From Dyella_A sp049445995 (lineage in GTDB: Bacteria > Pseudomonadota > Gammaproteobacteria > Xanthomonadales > Rhodanobacteraceae), in assembly GCF_049445995.1 (NCBI RefSeq), contig NZ_JBMSDZ010000017.1:10087-74086 (forward strand): 64,000 nucleotides of DNA, read 5' to 3'. Both the position numbers and the translations under genes were made by a program. Below, in pieces: positions 38,189-46,829 of this stretch; the stretch's first letter is position 1; every line of letters begins with the position of its first letter. A model generated the notes under the pieces. It ran no database searches. It saw only the letters and a list, made by a program, of their open reading frames with translations, and was not told the origin of the DNA.

Positions 38189-38860
38189 TCAGGCCGGGAC
38201 GGTACCCACCAGGAAAGCCTGCTTGCCGATGTATCGCCAGAACATGGGCAATCGAAGGTAAAGTGCCACCAGCCATGGCGACTGGGGCAGGCGGCTCTTG
38301 GTCGTGTATGGAAGGAATCTTGGGATGCAGACGGGGACGTCGAAGCCGGCCAAGCCAAGCGCTTCGGCCAAGCTGCGGTCCGTAAGTGCCGTGTGATGGT
38401 CGAAATAGTCCCAGTATTCTCCCGGGAGGTAGCGGATATTGGGTTGCAAGATCATGACGCGGCCGCCGGGCCTGAGAATGCGGCGGGACTCGCGGAGGGT
38501 ATTCAGCACCAGCTCCTTGCTGGGCAAGTGCTCGAGAAAATTGCTCATGAACACGCAGTCAACGCTGCCGGAGGGGATCGACGAGAGCTGGGTGCACGAC
38601 TCATTGATGACTCTGATACCGGCGTTGGCGCGGGTGGATACGTCAGGGTTGAGATCCACGGCAATTTTGTCGGCGCACTGAATGTTGTTGATGAACTCGC
38701 AATAACCCGCGCCGATATCAACCACGGTATCGGTTGATTTCACGTATTTCTGGAAATAGTTCCGGCAGAGAACTTTCCATATTTCATTCTTGCTTGCCTG
38801 GGCGTTCTTGTCGAAACGCGCTTCATACATGCTTTTTAGTACTTCAGCTTCCGAGCTCAT
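38189..38860 (-). CDS. Class I SAM-dependent methyltransferase
   Basis: 223 residues. Motif I is VVDIGAGYCEFINNI, the acidic strand is IAVDLNPDV, and motif IV region VDCVFMSNFLEHLPSKE belongs to the Methyltransf_11 type. The C-terminal part contains hydrophobic stretches (SPWLVALYLRLPMFWRYIG) that may touch the membrane. It lies within the polyprenyl-sugar cluster, so it may methylate a lipid-linked sugar. GC is slightly lower at its 5' end than in the neighbours. Confidence 0.82.
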   Translation of the reverse strand: MSSEAEVLKSMYEARFDKNAQASKNEIWKVLCRNYFQKYVKSTDTVVDIGAGYCEFINNIQCADKIAVDLNPDVSTRANAGIRVINESCTQLSSIPSGSVDCVFMSNFLEHLPSKELVLNTLRESRRILRPGGRVMILQPNIRYLPGEYWDYFDHHTALTDRSLAEALGLAGFDVPVCIPRFLPYTTKSRLPQSPWLVALYLRLPMFWRYIGKQAFLVGTVPA

Positions 38861-38942
38861 GTTTCAAACCTTTTGCAGAGTGAATGTCGATAGCCGCGTC
38901 GCGACTCACGGACCTTGGGGCGGGGGGCGTGTTGTCGCGCGC

Positions 38943-39911
38943 CTATCGTTTGAGGGTTATGCCTGAATATTTTTCATCGCAATAGCTTTCGCGGATCGCC
39001 TCGGCGAACGGCGTCTGCCGTACGCCAAACACCTGCGCCGTATCCACACCGTGAAACTCGTCGCCGGCAGTCAGTGCCTTGAGCTGGTCGGCGGTGAACG
39101 GCGGCTTGCCGCTGAACAGCGCGTAGACGCGCAGCAGGAGGTGGAACAGGCCGTAAGGGATATGCACGATCACCGTGCGCAGCCGCTTGGCCTGCTTGAT
39201 GGTCTTGATGATGTCCACGTAGTCGATGCGGGTATCGCCGACCACGTCGTACACGTCGCCATCGGGCTGCGTCGCGATGCAGTGCGCGATGCAGCGGCAG
39301 AAGTCCCGTTCGTACAAGGGCTGGCGCATGTAGCGGCCATCACCCGGAATGGGGAACACCGGCGTCTTGGCCATGAAGCGGGACAGCCAGCCCAGGTGCT
39401 TGGGATCAAACCAGCCGAACATCAGGGTGGGGCGCAGCACGCAGTGGGTGAGGCCGCTTTCCACCACCATTTTCTCCTGCGCCTTCTTGGTGCGGGTGTA
39501 GTCGTCGTTGGCCACCGACACCACCACCGAGGAGCTGATGTGCACCAGGTAGGGCACCGCGTGCTGGCGCACGGCATCGAGCACCTTTGCGGTGGCATCG
39601 AGGTTATTTCGTACAAAGAGCTCCGACGACTTGCCGGTGATCTGGGCGTGCAGCTGCACCACGCAGGCGGCGCCGGCAAATGTCTGCGTCCAGTCACCGT
39701 CCTCGGCGAGGTCGGCCTGCACGGTCGCCACGTCGGGATGCAGCTGGCGCAGGATGTCCAGGTTGTAGGCATGCTTGTCGATCGCGACCAGCCGGGTATA
39801 GCCCTGCGCCTTCAGTTCCACGATCAGGTTCTGGCCCACCAGCCCGGCAGCGCCGGTGAGTACCAGTTTGGCGTGTTTGTCGATCTTGCTCGTGGGGTGG
39901 TCAGTGGTCAC
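38943..39911 (-). CDS. NAD-dependent epimerase/dehydratase family protein
   Basis: 322 residues from GTG 39911, whose gtga overlaps the stop of the SDR gene. It is an extended SDR: LVLTGAAGLVGQNLIVEL, then VQLHAQITGKSSELFVRNN. At the usual catalytic site, SSSVVVSVANDDYTRTKKAQEKMV, the motif YxxxK reads YTRTK. It probably alters a nucleotide or lipid-linked sugar. Encoded between the DprE2-like SDR and a methyltransferase in one operon. Confidence 0.8.
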   Translation of the reverse strand: MTTDHPTSKIDKHAKLVLTGAAGLVGQNLIVELKAQGYTRLVAIDKHAYNLDILRQLHPDVATVQADLAEDGDWTQTFAGAACVVQLHAQITGKSSELFVRNNLDATAKVLDAVRQHAVPYLVHISSSVVVSVANDDYTRTKKAQEKMVVESGLTHCVLRPTLMFGWFDPKHLGWLSRFMAKTPVFPIPGDGRYMRQPLYERDFCRCIAHCIATQPDGDVYDVVGDTRIDYVDIIKTIKQAKRLRTVIVHIPYGLFHLLLRVYALFSGKPPFTADQLKALTAGDEFHGVDTAQVFGVRQTPFAEAIRESYCDEKYSGITLKR

Positions 39912-40645
39912 AGCTTGATGCGCTTGAAGATGAATTCGGGAATGTGGCGGATGATCAGCATGATCGGCAACCAGAACCCCGGCAGATACACCACGCTGCG
40001 GCCGCGATCGGCGGCGCGCACGATGCCGCGGGCAATCGCTTCGGGTTTGGCCCACAGCGCGCCCTTGGGGAAATCGCGGGTCATCGGGGTATCCACAAAA
40101 CCCGGCTTGATGGTGAGCACGTTCACGCCGCCCTTGGCCAGCCGCTGGCGCAGCCCGCTGGCAAAGGTGCTGACGGCGGCCTTGGCAGCGCCATAGAGAT
40201 AGTTGCTCTGCCGGCCGCGATCACCGGCTACCGATGAGATGACGGCAAGTACACCGGACCGTTGCGCCTCCATGCGGGGCGCGATCGCCGTCATCAGCGC
40301 GATGGTGGATGTGCCGTTGGTGGCAAATTCGGCCATGGCCGTTTGCACGGACGTTTCGCAGGCTGTCTGGTCGGGCAGGGTGCCGTGCGCAATCAGTACC
40401 ACATCCACCCCATTGAGCCATTGCCAGGCTTGATCCAGCGCACCGGCATGGGCCGCCAGATCATTCACTTCCAGCGTGTCACAGCTGACATCGGCCGCGC
40501 CGCGGACGCGAAGATCGTCGCGAATGGCATGGAGTCGGCTTGCGTTGCGGCCGATCAGGAAGATGCGCGCACCGCGTTGCGCGTAACGTCGCGCGGTGGC
40601 CTCGGCAATGGCCGATGTGGCGCCGATGATGAGTACTCTGAGCAT
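39908..40645 (-). CDS. Short-chain dehydrogenase, DprE2-like
   Basis: 245 residues. Classical SDR with LIIGATSAIAEATARRYAQRG, the catalytic Ser in AVISSVAGDRGRQSNYLYGAAKAA (Tyr/Lys in YGAAK) and TIKPGFVDTPMT. This is the pattern of DprE2-type (Rv3791) decaprenylphosphoryl-2-keto-erythro-pentose reductases. It starts two bases after the stop codon of a DprE1-like oxidase, the same order of partners as in mycobacteria. The predicted role is the second half-reaction of C2' epimerisation of polyprenyl-phospho-ribose. Confidence 0.82.
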   Translation of the reverse strand: MLRVLIIGATSAIAEATARRYAQRGARIFLIGRNASRLHAIRDDLRVRGAADVSCDTLEVNDLAAHAGALDQAWQWLNGVDVVLIAHGTLPDQTACETSVQTAMAEFATNGTSTIALMTAIAPRMEAQRSGVLAVISSVAGDRGRQSNYLYGAAKAAVSTFASGLRQRLAKGGVNVLTIKPGFVDTPMTRDFPKGALWAKPEAIARGIVRAADRGRSVVYLPGFWLPIMLIIRHIPEFIFKRIKL

Positions 40646-40647
40646 GC

Positions 40648-41952
40648 TTACTCCATGACCCTGCGCCAGAAGCTGGACGAGAAACGCGGGTCGATAAACG
40701 GGTGGAAGGTTTCCCATGCCGGGAAATACTGGCGGAACAGCTTGCCAGACAAGCGCGCATCCTTGGCCGGATACACTGCCCCGCCCGCTTTGGCGACGAC
40801 CTCGTCCAGACGATCCAGCAGTTGCAGCGTGTGTGCGCCACGGTTGGGAAAGTCCAGCGCCAGAGTGGCCCCTGGTCGCGGAAAGGACAGCAGTCCGGGC
40901 GAGCGCCGCTGGCCAAATTGCTTCAATACTGCGAGAAAAGAGCCGCTACCGCTGGCCGAGATCATCCGCGCCAGCTGTTCGACGCAGGCTTCCGCGGCGG
41001 CTGGTGGTACCACGCATTGATATTGCAGAAAACCGCGCGGACCGTAGATGCGGTTCCAGTCGCGGATGCCATCCAGCGGATAGAAGTGCGGCTCGTAGTG
41101 GGTGGTTTGATGTACCACCTGCTGCCGCTGGCGATGGTAGTACAGCGTGTTGAACGCGCGCAGGCTGAGCGGGTTGATCAGCGACACCGGCGGTACCAGC
41201 GGTACCCCGAGGCGACGGGCGCTGGCCGCCGGGCGACGATCGGGATATGCCGGCGCATGATTGGCGCGGGTGAACAGGCCACGTCCCAGCGCGCGCCCCT
41301 TGGCCGCACAGTCGATCCAGGCCACGGTGTACTCGTAGTCGCGGTCGGAGGCTTCGGACAGACGAAAGAAGCCGGTCAGATCCTTGAAGCGATGAACCTC
41401 GGTGCTCATCCAAGGCCCGGCGATGCGGCGCAGCTGGATGCGCGCCCAGGTGACCAACCCGGTCAGGCCCAGGCCGCCGATCGTGGCGGCGAACCATTCC
41501 GGATGGTCGACCGGGGTGCATAGCCGGCGACTGCCGTCGGAGCGCAGCAGTTCAAACGCCAGCACGTGGCAGCCGAACGTACCCGCCTTGTGGTGGTTTT
41601 TGCCATGGACGTCGTTGGCGATGGCGCCACCGACGGTGATGAACTTGGTGCCCGGGGTCACCGGCAGAAACCAGCCCTGCGGCACCACCAGCTCGAGAAT
41701 TTCCGAGAACAGTACGCCGGCCTCGCACTCAAGTAGGCCGGTTGAAGAATCGAAACGGATGTAACGATCAAGGCCGCGCGCGTGCAGCAGCGTACCCCCG
41801 TCGTTGAGGCAGCTGTCGCCGTAACTGCGACCGTTGCCGTGCGGCAGCATGGAACCATCCGTGGTCGGCAGCAGTGCATGCCGGTCAGTGATCACCACAA
41901 CCGACTGCGTGGCGGCAGGATAGCGTCCCCAGGATTGACCGACCGTGGCCAT
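40648..41952 (-). CDS. FAD-binding oxidase, DprE1-like
   Basis: 434 residues starting at ATG 41952. A VAO-type FAD domain: PHGNGRSYGDSCLNDGGTLL, VTPGTKFITVGGAIANDVHGKNHHKAGTFG and GLGLTGLVTWARIQLRRI. The C-terminal cap ends in KDARLSGKLFRQYFPAWETF. The order and motifs fit decaprenylphosphoryl-beta-D-ribose 2'-oxidase (DprE1). It shares one base with the UbiA-type gene and is followed by the DprE2-like reductase, so the three belong to one pathway toward polyprenyl-phospho-arabinose. The substrate is inferred from these neighbours. Confidence 0.85.
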   Translation of the reverse strand: MATVGQSWGRYPAATQSVVVITDRHALLPTTDGSMLPHGNGRSYGDSCLNDGGTLLHARGLDRYIRFDSSTGLLECEAGVLFSEILELVVPQGWFLPVTPGTKFITVGGAIANDVHGKNHHKAGTFGCHVLAFELLRSDGSRRLCTPVDHPEWFAATIGGLGLTGLVTWARIQLRRIAGPWMSTEVHRFKDLTGFFRLSEASDRDYEYTVAWIDCAAKGRALGRGLFTRANHAPAYPDRRPAASARRLGVPLVPPVSLINPLSLRAFNTLYYHRQRQQVVHQTTHYEPHFYPLDGIRDWNRIYGPRGFLQYQCVVPPAAAEACVEQLARMISASGSGSFLAVLKQFGQRRSPGLLSFPRPGATLALDFPNRGAHTLQLLDRLDEVVAKAGGAVYPAKDARLSGKLFRQYFPAWETFHPFIDPRFSSSFWRRVME

Positions 41953-43409
41953 CAGATGGCGAGCAGGGCGATCAGGGCTGCCAGCCCGAGCAGCACACGG
42001 CTGACGCTGTCTTTCACCGCGAACACCACCGGATCGTCGTGCATGATGCCGCGGTGTGCGATGGCCCAGGTGCGGCTGATCCAGTACAGCAGCAGCGGAC
42101 ACAGCACCCAAAGATACTGTGGATGGCGATACAGCGATTCGCTGGCGGTACTGTTGATGTAAAGCGCCAGCACCAAGACCGAAAGATAGCCGCTGGACCC
42201 GCCCAGCGACTGGATCAGTGGGATGTCCTCCACATCGTAGCCACGACCGCTGGCCGTGACCTTGCCGGCCTTCTGCGCTGCCAGCAGTTCGGTGTAGCGC
42301 TTGACCATCGCCAGGCTGAGAAAAATGAACATGGAAAACGCCAGCAGCCAGAACGACGGCGGCGTATCCAGCGCCGCGGCGCCAGCGAGTATCCGCGTGG
42401 TGTACAGCAGTGCCAGAACCACAACGTCGAGCATCATGATGCGCTTGAACCTCAACGAGTACGCGCTGGTGAGCAGGTAATAGCCCAGCAGCACGGCAAA
42501 GAAAGTCGGTTCCACCAGCCACGCCAGCGCAAAACTGCTGATCAGCAGTGCGATCGCGGCGATCGGTCCAGCTGTGAGCGGCAGCGTGCCGGCTGCAAAT
42601 GGGCGATGCCGCTTGCGAGGATGCTGACGATCGGCTGCCAGGTCGAGCAAATCGTTGGTCAGGTACACGCTGGAAGCGCACAGGTTGAAGCAGAAGAAGG
42701 CCAGCAGCGTATCGGCAACGGCATGCATGTCCAGCATCCGATGGGCTGCGAGTAGCGGCAGGAACACCAGCACGTTCTTGACCCACTGGTGCACGCGCAG
42801 CGCCTTCAGCCACTTGTGTACGGAAGCTTTCGGGGAAGCAAAGGTCCGTTCGACCTCAGTGACCCGCGCTGCCGCGCGCGCAAGGCTCGGGCCCGAGGCG
42901 ATGACGATGGCCGAGCGCGCGTGCTTCCACACGTGCAGGTCGACTGCCGCATTGCCTGCGTAGTCGAAGCCGCGTTCGCCATAGCGGTCAACCAGTGCCT
43001 GCGCCTTGTTAGCGCCGGACAGGTTCAGTGCGCCGTCGCTGGACAATGTGAGTTCGAAGCCACCCACGTGGGCGGCGACGAGCTCGGCCAATGCAGCGTC
43101 CGCGGCGGTGCATAGCACCACGGGGCGGACTTGCTGCTCGGCGCGCACCCATGTGACGAGGTCGTGGTTGTAGGGAAGGGTGGTGGCGTCGAGCTCGACG
43201 CGACGGGCGATCTCACGCTTCAGGCGCGCTTTTCCACCTAGCAACCACAGTAGCATCGCAAACACGGTGAGCGGCTTGCGAGCAAGCAGTGCCAGCGCAG
43301 ACTCGACCAACAAATCGGAGCGGATCAGGGTGCCGTCCAGATCGACGCACAGCGGAACGAGCGTACGTTCCTGCGGCGATGGTGCTTGGCTTACCTGTGT
43401 TTGGGTCAT
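41952..43409 (-). CDS. HAD phosphatase-UbiA prenyltransferase fusion (DPPR synthase-like)
   Basis: 485 residues. Residues 1-190 are a HAD domain (LCVDLDGTLIRSDLLVES). From about 200 a UbiA-type membrane domain begins. Its two Asp motifs are visible as NDLLDLAADRQHPRKRHRPF and YSLRFKRIMMLDVVVLAL, with some eight membrane helices. DPPR synthases of this kind attach 5-phosphoribose from PRPP to polyprenyl phosphate, and a phosphatase then removes the 5'-phosphate; here both may be in one chain. The start at 43409 has aaaggga in front. It is first of the operon running left to gtrA. Confidence 0.87.
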   Translation of the reverse strand: MTQTQVSQAPSPQERTLVPLCVDLDGTLIRSDLLVESALALLARKPLTVFAMLLWLLGGKARLKREIARRVELDATTLPYNHDLVTWVRAEQQVRPVVLCTAADAALAELVAAHVGGFELTLSSDGALNLSGANKAQALVDRYGERGFDYAGNAAVDLHVWKHARSAIVIASGPSLARAAARVTEVERTFASPKASVHKWLKALRVHQWVKNVLVFLPLLAAHRMLDMHAVADTLLAFFCFNLCASSVYLTNDLLDLAADRQHPRKRHRPFAAGTLPLTAGPIAAIALLISSFALAWLVEPTFFAVLLGYYLLTSAYSLRFKRIMMLDVVVLALLYTTRILAGAAALDTPPSFWLLAFSMFIFLSLAMVKRYTELLAAQKAGKVTASGRGYDVEDIPLIQSLGGSSGYLSVLVLALYINSTASESLYRHPQYLWVLCPLLLYWISRTWAIAHRGIMHDDPVVFAVKDSVSRVLLGLAALIALLAI

Positions 43410-43522
43410 CCGTATTCCCTTTCGATTCTTCGTGCTTGCGCACAAACGCAACGACTTCTCGTGCTCAGTTGGCAGTGAAGGCAAGTTCAAACTGACATTG
43501 AGCAGGCATACTTACAGAAGGA

Positions 43523-44025
43523 TCAGCCGATCATTTGCCCCAGCTCCGGAACGATCTTGAACAGATCGCCCACCAGCCCGAAATCGGCGACCTCGAAGAT
43601 CGGCGCCTCACCGTCCTTGTTGATCGCCACGATGGTACCGGCGTCCTTGATGCCGGTGAGGTGCTGGATGGCGCCGGAGATGCCGATCGCCCTGTACGCT
43701 CGGGGGCGATGATCTTGCCGGTCTGGCCGACCTGCAGTTCGTTCGGCACGTAGCCGCCGGAGACCATCTTGCTGGCACTCTGCAGGTCGGGGCGGTCGCT
43801 GCCGCCCTGCCTCAGTTCGACGAAGCGGGCGTGCGTGGGTCGTGTCACGTCGGCGGTCAGCGTCTCGATCGGGGCGGCGCCGGTGCCGTTGGCGTCGACG
43901 GTGTCGGCCAGCACCAGCACGTCGATGGCCTCGGGCCTGACCGCGACGGCGGCGCTCACGGCGCGCGCGGTGGAGGGGTTGAGCCTGCCGTGCAGGTGTT
44001 CGGCGATGACGAGGATCTTGCTCAT
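43523..44025 (-). pseudogene. etfA: Decayed partial copy of etfA
   Basis: The N-terminal 45 codons (MSKILVIAEHLHGRLNPSTA) match the intact etfA at 48938-49882. A large deletion then joins to RFVELRQGGSDRPDLQSASK, a second deletion to YVPNELQVGQTGKIIAPE, and a frameshift near 43697 leads to GISGAIQHLTGIKDAGTIV and the normal C-terminus. It marks the left edge of the toxin-antitoxin mosaic and the original right flank of the LPS locus. The copy has diverged enough that it could come from a donor strain. Confidence 0.88.
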
Positions 44026-44086
44026 GGCCACGTATTGCCTGATTCAAGCCAAGCCGCGGAGCGGCTTCGACTTGGTTGTGGAAGGG

Positions 44087-44281
44087 TCAGAGCCGCTCTG
44101 GCTCCTGGATGCCGAGGTCGCGGCAAATCTTGCGAGCCAGGTGATCGTTGATATCGCTATGCCGTGGAATGGCACTGCGGTTGCCAAGAGCAGGATTGTG
44201 CCACCATGAATGACGGCCACCTTCGCGGAGGAGCCTGCAACCTTCGGATGTGAGGTGTTGAAGAAGATCGCGGCGCTTCAT
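44087..44281 (-). CDS. hicA: HicA-type toxin
   Basis: 64 residues, the usual size. A double-stranded RNA-binding-like fold with MKRRDLLQHLTSEGCRLLREGGRHSWW; the catalytic His is in GGRHSWW, and the end has IPRHSDINDHLARKICRDL. HicA cleaves mRNA independently of translation. It follows hicB with a 4-base overlap, the reverse of the more common hicA-hicB order. Confidence 0.88.
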   Translation of the reverse strand: MKRRDLLQHLTSEGCRLLREGGRHSWWHNPALGNRSAIPRHSDINDHLARKICRDLGIQEPERL

Positions 44282-44490
44282 ACCGCGATAGGCAGCTCTT
44301 CGAATCCATGTCCAGCGGCGCCGATAGCCTCAGCCCGGTTGAATTCGATGGCCTCGACCAAGGTGATCCGCAGGGACTCAAGAAGCTCTTCGCGGCTGGT
44401 CTCTTGGCAGTTCACTCCGGGAACCTCCTCAATCCAGCCGATCCAGGCGTCGGCTACGCGCTTTACGACCGCAGTGTAGGTATGTTGCAT
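44278..44490 (-). CDS. hicB: HicB-type antitoxin
   Basis: 70 residues from ATG 44490: a partial RNase H-like fold with TAVVKRVADAWIGWIEEVPG and REELLESLRITLVEAIEF. It neutralises HicA encoded next. The frame stays open upstream to 44616, and the second copy at 48772 also conserves KAQP before this point, so the true start might be earlier. No C-terminal HTH or Arc domain is seen; the short form is known in other HicB-like proteins. Confidence 0.83.
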   Translation of the reverse strand: MQHTYTAVVKRVADAWIGWIEEVPGVNCQETSREELLESLRITLVEAIEFNRAEAIGAAGHGFEELPIAV

Positions 44491-44520
44491 GGGTTGCGCC
44501 TTCAGCTTTTTTCGCAAGGA
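44417..44520 (+). repeat. Direct repeat with 48780-48884 (hicB segment)
   Basis: A stretch of about 100 bases repeated in the same orientation 4.36 kb away, including an identical run ccgatccaggcgtcggctac within it. The two copies bracket the TA mosaic. Confidence 0.8.
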
Positions 44521-44631
44521 TACCCGAATGTGGGCAGCGGTTTCGACGTCGACTTCATTGAGTACGGTCGTATTGGTACGGATCATTGCCAGCTCGACCC
44601 ATTCCATTACACACAACGCGAACCACTTGCC

Positions 44632-45393
44632 TTATTTCTTCTCCCAGAGTGCCCGCAACGGTACGGCAAACAGGCCGTCACCAAAGCTGGCGCAGGTTTC
44701 TCCGTCGTACAGCACCACCCCAGCGACGAAACGCTTGCCTGCCGCGTCGCGCAGCTTGCGCAGGCCGCGGAAGTCGCTGGCGTTGACCGTGGCGGAGGCC
44801 TTGACCTCCACGCCGGCCACGGCGCGTGCACCTTGTTCCATGACGATGTCTACTTCGGCCATGTCCTTGTCGCGGTAGTGGTAAAAAGCGAGCGACTGAT
44901 CATGCCAGCTGGCCTGGCGGCGCAGTTCCTGGAACACGAAGGTTTCCAGCAAGTGCCCCAGCAAGGCGCGATCGGCCGCCAGTGCGGTGGCATCGACGCC
45001 CAGCAGTGCGCAGGCCAGTCCGGTATCGCCCATGTGCAGTTTGGGTGTTTTCACCAGACGGCTGACCCGGTTGCTGTGCCATGGCGGCAGACGCTCAAGC
45101 AAGAACACTCGTTCCAGCAGCGTGACGTAATCACCGATGGTGGGGCGACTGAGCTGGAACGGAGCAGCCAGCGCGCTCAGATTGAACAATTGCGCTGTTT
45201 GCGCCGCGGCCAACGCCAGCAGGCGTGGCAACGCTTCCAGCGCGCTGATTCGGGCCAGGTCACGCACGTCGCGCGGCACAAGGGTTTCGAGGTAGTCGCG
45301 GTACCAGGTGGCGCGTCGGCGCCCTTGTCCGAAGCGTTCGCGTTGGGCAACCACACCCTCGGCCGCGAGGCCGGAAAGGGTGGCGCACAGGCC
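44632..45393 (-). pseudogene. Chimeric remnant of AAA+/DUF4143 ATPases
   Basis: The C-terminal DUF4143 nuclease-like half is intact to the stop at 44632 (RDVRDLARISALEALPRLL, LVKTPKLHMGDTGLACALL, EVDIVMEQGARAVAGVEVKAS). The N-terminal ATPase domain is absent. Instead, the frame begins with SGLAAEGVVAQRERFGQG, which belongs to a different DUF4143 gene preserved at 46150-46564. The full family is about 400 residues. Probably non-functional. Confidence 0.78.
45326..45393 (+). repeat. Direct repeat left of mqsRA
   Basis: 68 bases matching 46350-46417 with one mismatch (ccacaccctcgg against ccacatcctcgg), same orientation, 1024 bases apart. The two copies flank the mqsRA module. Confidence 0.9.
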
Positions 45394-45434
45394 AAACGGC
45401 GCTCACCCGCGCCATTAACCTACTTGCTAAATTA

Positions 45435-45447
45435 AACCTATTAGGTT
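45435..45447. promoter_or_regulatory. MqsA operator palindrome
   Basis: aacct-att-aggtt, a perfect match to the known E. coli MqsA site AACCT(N2-4)AGGTT. It lies 12 bases before the mqsR start, in an AT-rich promoter region. Confidence 0.88.
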
Positions 45448-45458
45448 AGGCTTGCCGC

Positions 45459-45754
45459 ATGGAGAAAAGCACGCCTCATTGCAAGCTGGCCGCCGTGAAG
45501 ACCTTGCTTGCCGACGGCAAGGTGCGCTCTACCTTTTCGGCCTTGGCAGGAGGTGCTGCCTTGGGCTTCGACTTTGACGGCATCGTCGGCGTGGTTGCCT
45601 CGCTGACCACGAAGGATTTCTACAAGAGCATGACTACGCATGCGGATCATCGGGTGTGGCAGGCGTGTACCGGCCCCGCACGTCCGCTGGCGAGGTCTAC
45701 CTGAAACTGACGGTCATCGATGACGTGCTCATCGTGTCCTTCAAGGAGCTTTGA
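45459..45754 (+). pseudogene. mqsR: MqsR toxin with a single-base frameshift
   Basis: The first frame reads MEKSTPHCKLAAVKTLLADGK ... FYKSMTTHADHRVWQ, as in MqsR RNases (GCU-cutting). One base appears to be missing near 45663. Restoring it would join VWQ to DVYRPRTSAGEVYLKLTVID and ISFKEL-like VSFKEL at the normal stop (45754), three bases before mqsA. As it stands the toxin ends in an unrelated tail (ACTGPARPLARST) and loses its last 30 residues, so it is probably inactive. A sequencing error must be excluded. Confidence 0.88.
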
Positions 45755-45756
45755 CC

Positions 45757-46185
45757 ATGAAATGTCCATCGTGCGCAGGCGCGGAACTGGTGCGAGACAC
45801 CCGTGACCTGCCCTACACCTACAAGGGCGAATCGACCCTCATTGCGGGCGTCACGGGTGACTTCTGCCCGAGCTGCGGGGAAATGATCCTGGATGTTGCC
45901 GAGTCGACGCGGACCAGTGCGGCGATGCTGGATTTCAACAAGCAGGTGAACGCCTCCATCGTCGATCCGAGCTTCATCGCCAGTGTCCGAAAGAAGCTGG
46001 CGCTCGACCAACGCGAAGCGGCCGAAATCTTCGGCGGTGGCGTCAATGCGTTCTCGCGGTACGAAACCGGCAAGACCAAGCCCCCACTGGCGCTGGTGAA
46101 GTTGCTCAAGGTGCTTGATCGTCATCCTGACCTGTTGAGTGAAGTGAGGGCGGCCGGTGCAGGCCGCGTCCATCGGCGGGCGTGA
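45757..46185 (+). CDS. mqsA: MqsA antitoxin
   Basis: 142 residues. The N-terminal zinc domain has CPSC near residue 3 and CPSC near residue 37. The C-terminal XRE-type helix-turn-helix reads VRKKLALDQREAAEIFGGGVNAFSRYETGKTKPP. It binds MqsR and represses through the aacct/aggtt palindrome at 45435. The last ~12 residues (AAGAGRVHRRA) run into the reversed DUF4143 remnant, so the tail is not native; E. coli MqsA has 131 residues. It is likely to remain a DNA-binding repressor without a working toxin. Confidence 0.9.
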   Translation: MKCPSCAGAELVRDTRDLPYTYKGESTLIAGVTGDFCPSCGEMILDVAESTRTSAAMLDFNKQVNASIVDPSFIASVRKKLALDQREAAEIFGGGVNAFSRYETGKTKPPLALVKLLKVLDRHPDLLSEVRAAGAGRVHRRA

Positions 46186-46564
46186 CGGTGGCAGCGGCTT
46201 TCGCTTCCACGCCCCAGACATCGCGCCCCCGGGTGATGGCCAGGTCCACTTCCACCTGATCCTTGTCGCGGTCATGCCAGAAGTTGAGCTCCGGCGCAGT
46301 CCAGCCCGCTTGCGCGCGCGGCTGCTGAACCACGAAGGATGCCAGCAGATGTCCGAAGCGTTCGCGTTGGGCAACCACATCCTCGGCCGCGAGGCCGGAA
46401 AGGGTGGCGCACAGGCCGCTGTCCACCAGGTGCACCTTGGGCGTCTTGATCAGGCGCTTGGCGTGGTTGCGATGCCACGGCGGCAGGCGTTGCACGAGAA
46501 ACAGGCGCTCGCACACGGCAAGATAGTGTTTTCGACGGTTTACCCGGGTAAGGCGTCGGGCCAC
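46150..46564 (-). pseudogene. DUF4143-domain ATPase fragment
   Basis: The leftward frame holds RLPPWHRNHAKRLIKTPKVH, LVDSGLCATLSGLAAEDVV and KDQVEVDLAITRGRDVWGVE, the middle of a DUF4143 domain. Both ends are lost: the left into mqsA, the right into the parE remnant. A 68-base piece of the same gene stands at 45326-45393 on the other side of mqsRA, which indicates that the TA module interrupted or was copied into this gene. Confidence 0.78.
46350..46417 (+). repeat. Direct repeat right of mqsRA
   Basis: Partner of 45326-45393; 67 of 68 bases agree. Recombination between the copies would remove mqsRA as a circle of about 1 kb. Confidence 0.9.
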
Positions 46565-46829
46565 TGCTGCGCGCTGTGCAGCACACGCAGGATGCGCACC
46601 GTGTCGCCGGCCATCCGATAAGCGGTGATGTACGGGGTGCGGTCGATGACCAGCTCGCGGGTTCCTTCCACGCGGCCGATGCGACCGCTCTCCGGGTGGC
46701 GAATCAGCTGCTCCACCTGCAGGCGGATGCGATCATCGACGATCACCGCCGCCTGTGGTTATCCGCCTCGATGTACTCGAAGATGGCGACGCGGTCCTCG
46801 ATCGCATAAGCCGACCATTCCAGCCTCAC
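46540..46829 (-). pseudogene. ParE/RelE-type toxin with a single-base frameshift
   Basis: The start is GTG 46829 (RLEWSAYAIEDRVAIFEYIE), overlapping the relB stop. One C appears to be missing near 46757. With it, EADN would continue as PQAAVIVDDRIRLQVEQLIR, then RELVIDRTPYITAYRM and ILRVLHSAQQWP to the stop. Without it the frame stops at the junction. It is the second TA toxin within 1.3 kb broken by a one-base loss while its antitoxin stays open. Confidence 0.83.
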
